Positions 7,160 to 13,369 of a DNA stretch of 13,369 nt are shown in pieces. Position numbers and translations under genes: made by a program. Each line of letters begins with the position of its first letter. The first letter of the stretch is position 1. The DNA is from Sporisorium sorghi (lineage: Eukaryota; Basidiomycota; Ustilaginomycetes; Ustilaginales; Ustilaginaceae). The notes under the pieces are model-generated. The model ran no database searches. It had not been told where the DNA came from and saw only the letters and a program-made list of their open reading frames with translations. The DNA lies in assembly GCA_023212695.1 (NCBI GenBank), contig JALCCG010000421.1, forward strand, positions 1 to 13,369, read 5' to 3'.

Positions 7160-8433
7160 ACGGATTTTGGTCTTGAATTTTCTATTCATTTCGATTTCCA
7201 CTGTCCACGAGGGTCGAGCCGGATCGACAGGCTTGCCGCGGCCCCGCTTCGAGCTGTGAGCTGTGAGCTGCCCTCGACGATAAGACTCTGGTTGAGACAT
7301 GGTCCACAGAAGCACCGTATTTGCGGCCAGTGATTCCTGTATAAATTTCCGCCTTGCAAAACCTTTCGTCGCGACAGAAGCAGAGAGCGCGGGCGAGAGT
7401 GATACGAACCTTGTTCATGTCCGTTTGAGATGGTGCCAGCGAGTGACTTTGAGCGTGGGCGTGATCAGCTGCGAAACGACCTTTGAAGTGCTATCGCTAT
7501 CTCTCTGCTTGCCGAAACCTTCCGACAAAGTTCTCGTCGGTGAAGCAGTGCAAGCGTGGACGACGGTCGCGCTCACCGACCATCAAGCTTTGTTGTCAAG
7601 GTTAAGTTTCGATCGTCCAACGCTGCGAACGAGGTCGTGATAACGAGCGCGTGACCTGAAAGCATCGATGAAGCTGAGCCACGCTCGCATCCTGCTTCCA
7701 TTGAGAGACGCGTGTCGCCTCGCCTATCACCTTCAGCGTGAGACTCCGTCCTCCCGCGCGGTCTCTATTGTGCCTGATGATGGTGGATAGTTTACCCCTA
7801 CTGAAACTTCGTAACAGCGACTCGTCAAGATGAAATTCGTGGCAAGCTCCGAGCGCCGATAGCGCACGGAGGGCCGTCCATCATCGGATTCAAGATGAGG
7901 TTAAACACTACGACTGATGTGTCAGCGACCTACTCGACCTCGCCATTGCGTCCCCTGGCCAGCGTCTGCATCACAAGGTTGACGTACACACCTCATGCGC
8001 AACGCTTGTGCATTCGGTCACGAGACTGTGCTCTATCCCTGACCCACCGAAACCTTCGTCGTGAGCTCGCCGACGGTTCTCGAACCTTGTTCAAGCTTGG
8101 ACCTGCTTGAGCACGCCTTGCAACCAAGTCTCGCCGTCATGGTGCGGAACTGACATGTAGACAAAAAGCGCTTGGGTGCACGATCAGTTTCTTTCACGAG
8201 CTCTATTTCAGAAGCGGTCTGACACAGGTCCGGGAGTAGATCGAACAACAGACCCGGGTAAGGGGCAACCATGAAAAGTCATTCGGCCCCTCACGGCACG
8301 TTCGATGGACAGTGTCGAGTAGCCGGCGAGGACAACTCAGTCAGATGGCGGTCCCAGACTCGATGCGCAAGAGCCTCTACGGCTGCTTCTTCCCTAAGCC
8401 AACGGTGCCTTCCTCGCGAGAGGTTAGAACCGA

Positions 8434-9050
8434 ATGTTTGATCAGCTGATGTATCAGCTCACCATTGAGATCGAACCGGATTTCGCTGGCTCTCGCGTCG
8501 ACTTGGTGACAAAACGTCTCCCGATGAAAATCAACACCGACGTGAATGAGATTTTTGCCCGCCATTCCGTGTGCAATGATTATAGCAAGGATCTTGTTCT
8601 CGGCCGTCTAAGCCCTGCCCTATTCGGCGTTGAGCTTGATTTAAAATTGGTGAGCCTCTTCAGCGTCTCCAGCAGCACTACTCAAAGTTGTTGCATGTCC
8701 GTGTTGATGCTGAGCACTTGATCTTTTCATAAAGGAAGTGCAGACACTCGTGTGAGCAGTTCGATCGCTGAGATCGCTCCTCCGTTGCCTTGAAGATCTC
8801 CTGCTTACAGGTCGAATACTGAGCAGATTGCTTGGCTCAGATCGAAGGGAAAGAGCGCTTCCAAGAGGCGGCTGAGTGCTGGGCGAAGGCGAGCATCGCC
8901 GCTCAAGAGACTCTTAGGATGTATGTCGAAGAGCTGCAATCGTTCAGTCTTGGCCGAGGGTCTTCGATCTCTGCTGCGGATGGTAGAGCGGCTGAATGCT
9001 TCCGTGTCCGCGTCTATGTATCCAATGCGATTTCGAGCCAGCTGTTGTAA
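8434..9050 (+). CDS. weak candidate two-exon gene, function unknown
   Basis: Exon 1 (8434-8649) encodes 72 residues beginning MFDQLMYQLTIEIEPDFAG. It ends at a perfect codon boundary before gtgagc (8650-8655), a good fungal donor. Joining to the ctcag acceptor ending at 8840 keeps the frame and gives a second exon of about 70 sense residues to the stop at 9048-9050. Its opening part is Ala/Glu-rich and probably helical. The total would be about 141 aa, without signal peptide or known motif. Against it: the nearer acceptor at 8810 leads straight to a stop, the intron (191 nt) is long for smuts, and no homology is recognised. It may be spurious or part of a longer gene. Confidence 0.2.
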
Positions 9051-9415
9051 GGGAGGAGCATGCTGCTAGCGACCAGAACACTCCGTTTCTGGATAACACC
9101 CAGCTTGCAATGGCGCCCACGGCACGATTCTGTCTTGGAGCGGCTGACGACGCCGCTTCGCCAAGACGAGATGGCTCTTCGTGCTCCAGTCGACTTGGAA
9201 CTCATTCTTCTTGCCTGAATCATGGCCATTACGACAGACGAGAGTGTCTGGCTTGGCACTCTCTGATCCGCACCTACAAAACTCGAAGCAACATCCGCAT
9301 GCCTCGCTTCCTTTCCACCATCATCCGCACCATCATCATCATCCTCCCGCCCTCATCCGCCATCACTCATCAACAGCATAGTCCCGCCCCAGACCCGTTC
9401 TCCCATCTTGTCACG

Positions 9416-10267
9416 ATGCCTCGCGACAACAACGGTAAGTGACTCTGTTGGCAGGATGCTGTGTAGACCTCGTTCACTGACTCCCTTTCCCGCTCGTGTC
9501 TTTGAGCGCCTTTGAACATGTGGACAGGTCGCGCTGGACAGAACAAGCCCGCCCTGAGCGAGCGCGAGCGACAGCGCCGCGATTCCGACCTCAGGAAAGC
9601 CACAATGGTGGTCTGGAACTTAGCCAAGGGAGACCTCGACAAGCTCCGCCGGATCGCAGAGCGACTTGATGAGCCAAAGGGCGCCGAAGATTTTGGCAAG
9701 CTCTGCGATGACATGCTCGACCGCAGCGACGAGCTTGCCCTCGACGGCGGTGCCTCGTCTTCCTCCGCCAACACATACCCTCGACTGACAGCAACGAACC
9801 TCACCAGCAACGAGGAGGGCCTCACTTCCCCCCATGCGTTCCTCTTCTTCGACCGGTCGACGATGCACAAAACGCGTATGTCGTTTGTCGGTCGAGTCCG
9901 CGTACAACCCGCAGAGTTCCGTCAGCTCACGTTTGAGTTCTCCGACCGCCAGTACACGACGGTCGTGATCAAGCCCGGATCGCCCTTGTACGACCGTGAA
10001 AACGTCATGCGTCTGTGCATGGACGGTGACCTGTTTCACATCAAGAACGTCTTTCGTGGAAACCGCTCGAGTGATATGATGTGCCTTTTGTTCGACTACC
10101 AGTCCAGCATTGTGCGGCTCAGCACTCGTGACGGCCTGACGTGGCAGGCTATCTGCAAATTCAACAGGGCGATCGACAGACTGGTCCCAGACGCCGACGA
10201 AAGCGAGAACGAGGAGGACGACACCAAGGAGGAGGTCGCCGCCGCCGAAGACGAGGAAGACGATTAA
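9416..10267 (+). CDS. Hypothetical protein with acidic C-terminal tail (2 exons)
   Basis: Exon 1 (9416-9434) encodes MPRDNNG. A 93-nt intron follows and exon 2 (9528-10267) completes a 252-aa protein. I do not recognise the family. Residues 8-35 are basic, with a charged helix (ALSERERQRRDSDLRK). Residues 36-75 are probably helical, and 80-105 a Ser/Thr/Asn-rich linker. Residues about 107-226 form a folded core of alternating hydrophobic strands, including MSFVGRVRV, FEFSDRQYTTVVIKPG and SSIVRLSTRDGLTW. Residues 228-252 are a strongly acidic tail (DESENEEDDTKEE...). Acidic tails of this kind often occur in nuclear or chromatin- and RNP-associated proteins, but nothing here fixes a role. It converges on GRS1 with a 187-bp gap. 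An in-frame upstream ATG at 9299 would add 39 residues. Confidence 0.85.
9435..9527 (+). other. Spliceosomal intron in the 9416-10267 gene
   Basis: The donor gtaagt (9435-9440) is the perfect fungal consensus. The acceptor acag ends at 9527, and ctgac at 9477-9481 is a suitable branch site. Removing the 93 nt joins a split Gly codon (G + GT). Without splicing the frame stops three bases beyond the donor. Confidence 0.9.
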
Positions 10268-10454
10268 AGCGCTGACGAGTACTGAGTGGCAGCTCTGGGA
10301 CTCAGCAATCGAACAAGTTCTACTCATTCACATCACACGCGACGCCCAAAAAGTCGTGCGGGCAAAAACATCCCGTGTGACATGAAACTGGGCTGTAAAA
10401 GATGCTAAGCTACTATACACATCTGCTAGCACCCGTCCCTTTTAGAAATGCCAT
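10268..10454. terminator. shared 3' region between convergent genes (9416 gene and GRS1)
   Basis: This 187-bp spacer must contain both polyadenylation sites. A/T-rich patches near 10393-10445 could serve either gene. No canonical AATAAA is present, which is common in fungi. Confidence 0.5.
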
Positions 10455-12638
10455 CTAGGCCTCGACATCCTGCTGGCCAGAGTATTCAGGCAAGATCTTG
10501 CAAGCGCCCTCCCAGTCGAGGCTGGCGTCGCAGAGCTGGCGGATGACGTCGATGACCTGGTCAATCGGACCAATACGCTGGGCGGTGGAATCGCGCTCTC
10601 GCAGCGTCATGGTGCCCTTGCTCAAACTGGCAAAGTCGAGGGTGCAAGCGAACGGAGTTCCGAGCTCGTCGTTTCGCGCGTATCGACGACCGATGCTGGC
10701 GTTCGAGTCGTCGACCCTGGAAGCGACGCCGGCGGAGCGCAGCTTGCGGCTGACCTGCTTGACGAGCGGCGCGAGCTTCTCGTTGGAGCTGATGGGCACG
10801 ATCAACGCCTTGATCGGCGCGACGAGCGGTGGCAAGCTGAGAACACCACGGTCCTGGTCCTCGGCACGCGTCCAGAAGCTGTGCTCGAGCAACGAGTAAA
10901 AGATACGTCCGATTCCGAAGGAAGGCTCGATGACGTTGGGCGTAAACTCGCGCACCGTCTCGCGGATGGTCTTCATCTCGACGGTCACGACGTCCGTGGT
11001 CAGCTCGAACGTCTGGCCAGTGCACACGGTGAGCGGCGCCGAGCCGTTCTTGAGCTTAGACTCGAGCTCGGCGAGCTTCTTCTGGTCCATTTCCAGGATA
11101 GCCTCCTCGACGATCTTGGCATCCTTCTTGAACTTGGGACCAATGTTCTTCTTGACAATCGTAGGCACGAGCGCATCGTACACCTTGGGTTCCTTGTGCG
11201 CCTTTTGCACCACGAGATCCTTCTTGGTCTTTCTGCTGTGCACGGTCAAGTCGTAGGCACTGCGGTCTGCACATCCGACACACTCGATCCAGCCGTACGA
11301 GGTGTGGATCTCGGCATCCCAGCAGTCGCTGGCGTAGTGCGCCATCTCGTTGCTCATGTGCTGGCGGAAGCGCAGGCGGGTAGCGTCGATGCCGATCTTG
11401 ACGAGGAACAGGTAGATGCGTCCGATAAAGTAACCGAGCGTCTGGTTGTCGATGATGCCGGCGGCGACGGCCTCGCCGATGGTCTTGACGGTGATGTCGG
11501 TCTTGCCAGACTCCTGGACGTCCTTGGCGAGGAGAGGCACCTTGATGTCCTTGACCTCGTCGAAGCGCTCGTGGTTCTTGTCCTCTGGGTCGACAAAATG
11601 CTCGATCTCGGCCATGGTGAACTCGCGCACACGCAAGAGACCGGCTCGCGGGCTGATCTCGTTACGGAACGACTTGCCGATCTGGGCACTGGCAAAGGGA
11701 ACGCGGCCGTTGTTGAACTCGAGCAGACGCTGGAAGTTGACAAAGTGACCCTGGGCAGTCTCGGGGCGGAGGTAGCCCTTGACCTGGCCGGTGGGGCCGA
11801 TGGAGGATTCAAACATGAGGTTGAACTCGATGGGTTCCGAAACTTGGTTGCCAGACTCGGGCGAGCGGATGTCGTATTTGCGGATGAGCTCGCCGAGCTG
11901 CTTTCCATCAAAGTTGTCGATTTGGGCGAGGGTGGAAGTGTACTCTGCGACGAGTGCATCGTCGAGCTTGATTGCGGACGACTTGACCTTCTTCTTCTTG
12001 CTCTTCTTGTCGTCGGAGCCAGCTGCCTCGGTGGGGACGGCGACGGTCTCGCCAGCCTCCTTGGCACGCGCCTGCTTGTCACCTTCGAGACGAGCCTCGA
12101 GGACGCCTTCAACGAGGTGGTCTGCACGGAAGATCTCGCCGTTCTTGGTGTCCTTGCACATCCAGTCGGCAAACTTGTCGACATGGCCCGAGGTCTTGAG
12201 GACGTCTGCCAGGGTCATGATGGTGGTGTCGAGCTCGAGCATCTCCTCTTCGATGATAAAGTGGTTGCGCCATTGGTTGATGATGTTGGCCTGGAGAGCG
12301 GCACCGGTGGGGCCGTAGTCGTAGAGACCACCGACACCGCCGTAGATCTCGAAGGCCTGGATGTAGAAGAAGCGCTTTGTCATGAGACCCTCGAGCTGGC
12401 CACGGGAGAAGGGGTGAGCATCGCGTTTGACATCAGGGCGATTCGAGACGGCCGACGGGGCGGGGGCGTCCGGAGTGACACCGGGAGCGACGTTGGACAT
12501 GGTGCGCAGGGATGTGCTCGCAGTGAGTGCTGAAGTGATACTGAGAGGAGAGAGAGGACGGCCAAGAAGAGAAGGTCGTAGCGCTGCCGAGATGTGTCTG
12601 GAGAAAAGAGGCAGGAAGGACCGAGAGACAACGAGCAT
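10455..12638 (-). CDS. GRS1: Glycyl-tRNA synthetase (class II), mitochondrial/cytosolic
   Basis: This is a eukaryotic-type homodimeric class II glycyl-tRNA synthetase, which charges tRNA-Gly. From the ATG at 12636-12638 it is 727 aa; from the internal ATG at 12498-12500 it is 681 aa. Visible blocks (727-aa numbering) are GGVGGLYDYGPTG (100-112), a Lys-rich insertion (about 186-222, KKSKKKKVK), YLRPETAQG (289-297), motif 2 FRNEISPR (324-331), motif 3 EPSFGIGR (571-578) and a C-terminal anticodon-binding domain (about 600-702). There is no WHEP domain, as in yeast Grs1. Residues 1-46 are rich in Arg, Ser and Leu with almost no acid (SRSFLPLFSRHISAALRPSL), as in a mitochondrial presequence, and Met47 would start the cytosolic form. 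The frame is also open to an ATG at 12812, but that extra 58-residue stretch (His/Pro/Ser-rich) looks non-coding. Confidence 0.95.
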   Translation of the reverse strand: MLVVSRSFLPLFSRHISAALRPSLLGRPLSPLSITSALTASTSLRTMSNVAPGVTPDAPAPSAVSNRPDVKRDAHPFSRGQLEGLMTKRFFYIQAFEIYGGVGGLYDYGPTGAALQANIINQWRNHFIIEEEMLELDTTIMTLADVLKTSGHVDKFADWMCKDTKNGEIFRADHLVEGVLEARLEGDKQARAKEAGETVAVPTEAAGSDDKKSKKKKVKSSAIKLDDALVAEYTSTLAQIDNFDGKQLGELIRKYDIRSPESGNQVSEPIEFNLMFESSIGPTGQVKGYLRPETAQGHFVNFQRLLEFNNGRVPFASAQIGKSFRNEISPRAGLLRVREFTMAEIEHFVDPEDKNHERFDEVKDIKVPLLAKDVQESGKTDITVKTIGEAVAAGIIDNQTLGYFIGRIYLFLVKIGIDATRLRFRQHMSNEMAHYASDCWDAEIHTSYGWIECVGCADRSAYDLTVHSRKTKKDLVVQKAHKEPKVYDALVPTIVKKNIGPKFKKDAKIVEEAILEMDQKKLAELESKLKNGSAPLTVCTGQTFELTTDVVTVEMKTIRETVREFTPNVIEPSFGIGRIFYSLLEHSFWTRAEDQDRGVLSLPPLVAPIKALIVPISSNEKLAPLVKQVSRKLRSAGVASRVDDSNASIGRRYARNDELGTPFACTLDFASLSKGTMTLRERDSTAQRIGPIDQVIDVIRQLCDASLDWEGACKILPEYSGQQDVEA
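12498..12500 (-). promoter_or_regulatory. second GRS1 start codon (cytosolic isoform)
   Basis: This in-frame ATG, in the strong context CACCATGTCC (A at -3), comes 46 codons after the upstream ATG at 12636-12638, which has a weak context (TTTGATGC, T at -3). Leaky scanning would give a presequence-bearing mitochondrial form and a cytosolic form from one mRNA. Confidence 0.65.
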
Positions 12639-13027
12639 CAAAGAGCTGCTGCCTTTCAAAGCTGAGAGTGTGGGTGCGTTGTTGTCGCTGCTGTTGGCGT
12701 GATGGTGGTGGTCAGTTGGTGGGTTGAACGCCGTGATTGGAGGAGCGCTCGCACGCTTCTGTTGAGAAGAAATGGCCGTCTGACTCGGTCCCGCTGCTTG
12801 TCGATGTAACATCTCGAAATCAAAAAAAACAAAAACTCACTTTTGTTTGTCCACCCAATCTCACAAATCTCATTCCGAAAAATTCGAATCGAGGGTCCAA
12901 GATGGACAGTGCGCAGATGCATGCACAGCGTGCATCCTTGCGACATTTCATTTCAAAGCAAAAAGGCGCAAGGAGGGGAGGAGGAGAGAGAAAAAAAAAG
13001 TTCGAAACAGAGCAGCGATGGAGTTCG

Positions 13028-13028
13028 A

Positions 13029-13060
<32 letters not shown>

Positions 13061-13080
13061 ATTGAAAAATTGAAAAATTG
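13028..13080. repeat. A18 plus AAAAG and AAAAATTG microsatellites
   Basis: An A18 run passes into three AAAAG-type units, then into three AAAAATTG-type units. It is a compound, slippage-prone microsatellite upstream of GRS1. Confidence 0.9.
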
Positions 13081-13178
13081 CAACTTGGACCCCTTGAAAC
13101 GGCAAGGGCGGCCGGCGAAGAAGAGGCACAAACCCACCAAGCCACGGGTGGCTCAACCGCGAACAACTTTATCGAGAG

Positions 13179-13197
13179 AAAAAAAAAAAAAAAAAAA
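13179..13197. repeat. A19 homopolymer
   Basis: An uninterrupted run of 19 A, about 540 bp upstream of the GRS1 start. Confidence 0.9.
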
Positions 13198-13293
13198 TCA
13201 TTTCTCATCTTGACTGGCCCAAGCGGTGCGGCCAGCAAGAGCAAAAATTCAGAAAAGTGGTCCGGGCCCACCTCTGTCACGGACCAAAATTTC

Positions 13294-13295
<2 letters not shown>

Positions 13296-13369
<74 letters not shown>
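13296..13369. repeat. T74 homopolymer reaching the window end
   Basis: At least 74 consecutive T continue to the last base of the window. This may be a real homopolymer, the poly(A) end of a non-LTR element in reverse orientation, or an assembly artefact at a contig end. The sequence just before it gives no element signature. Confidence 0.95.

Larger units (their letters stand above)
6891..9415. other. gene-poor region of about 2.5 kb
   Basis: No protein family, tRNA, rRNA or spliceosomal RNA is recognised on either strand. Open frames are all under about 155 codons and similar in number on both strands. The left part holds a GC-rich hairpin (7126-7159) and a GAGCTGT-type tandem (about 7253-7270). 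The middle (7300-8400) shows only unremarkable small frames. 8434-9050 could be a weak two-exon gene, listed separately. The right end, just before the 9416 gene, has CAT/CCA-rich DNA typical of a fungal 5' UTR. For a dense smut-like genome such a long empty stretch is unusual. Confidence 0.6.
12639..13369. other. GRS1 upstream region and low-complexity right end
   Basis: The first ~200 bp are the GRS1 promoter and 5' UTR. Farther out are A18 (13028-13045), an AAAAG/AAAAATTG microsatellite (13046-13080), A19 (13179-13197) and T74 (13296-13369). Open frames here encode only Lys-rich or Phe-rich products of these A/T runs and are not genes. No other gene is seen. Confidence 0.7.

Noticed and set aside
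7768..7806. Possible C/D-box snoRNA (tgatgat followed by ctga)
   Set aside because: The boxes are too close together, no terminal stem is visible, and such short motifs occur by chance.
5460..9100. tRNA, 5S rRNA, spliceosomal RNA, SRP RNA or CRISPR in the long spacers
   Set aside because: I looked for B-box-like GGTTCRANNCC and the hallmark sequences of U1, U2, U4, U5, U6 and 5S on both strands and found none. There are no regularly spaced direct repeats.
10881..12533. 550-codon open frame on the plus strand across GRS1
   Set aside because: It lies wholly antisense to the strongly supported glycyl-tRNA synthetase and is low in sequence complexity (Leu/Val/Asp/Gly-rich). Biased codon use in the real gene produces such antisense frames.
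12639..12812. GRS1 start at 12812 (785-aa protein)
   Set aside because: The added residues (His/Pro/Ser-rich) resemble translated 5' UTR, whereas the ATG at 12638 opens directly on a typical mitochondrial presequence. Not excluded without transcript data.
12737..13213. 158-codon Lys-rich plus-strand frame and Phe-rich minus-strand frames
   Set aside because: Products of A and T homopolymers and AAAAG/AAAAATTG repeats, not coding sequence.

Overview
The window looks like a piece of a basidiomycete nuclear genome, most likely a smut fungus (Ustilaginomycotina). Genes are dense and mostly intronless, GC is moderately high, and peroxin 13, LIS1/Pac1, a fungal WrbA-type quinone reductase and a eukaryotic glycyl-tRNA synthetase lie close together. 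The order-level assignment is inference from gene style. The left edge cuts a retrotransposon and the right edge ends inside a run of 74 T, so the window may be a whole contig bounded by repeats.

Layout: (1) 1-1349 (right limit uncertain), minus strand: 5' part of a Ty1/copia retrotransposon, with the start of the protease region, an in-frame TAG, an intact gag ORF with a zinc knuckle, a candidate primer-binding site copying a tRNA-Lys(CUU) anticodon arm, and a putative short LTR holding a strong imperfect hairpin. (2) 1680-3044, minus: PEX13, the peroxisomal docking and import-pore peroxin, with a YG-rich domain and a C-terminal SH3 domain. (3) 3982-5325, plus: PAC1/LIS1, a dynein regulator with LisH, coiled coil and seven WD40 repeats, divergent from PEX13 across a 937-bp shared upstream region that holds a CATAG pentanucleotide array. 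(4) 6015-6731, minus: flavodoxin-like NAD(P)H:quinone oxidoreductase, convergent with PAC1, with a T25 tract upstream of its start. (5) 6732-9415: a gene-poor stretch of about 2.7 kb with at best one weak candidate two-exon gene. (6) 9416-10267, plus: an unrecognised 252-aa protein with a 7-codon first exon, one 93-nt intron and an acidic C-terminal tail. (7) 10455-12638, minus: cytosolic/mitochondrial glycyl-tRNA synthetase, with two in-frame starts that fit dual targeting from one gene. (8) 12639-13369: upstream region with A-rich microsatellites and the terminal T run.

The host genes are unrelated housekeeping functions (peroxisome import, nuclear migration and dynein, redox protection, translation) and do not form a pathway. 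I see no defence system, CRISPR array, tRNA or rRNA. The most interesting signals are the recoding and priming features of the copia element, the dual starts of GRS1, the uAUG-rich repeat upstream of PEX13, and the unrecognised acidic-tail protein.
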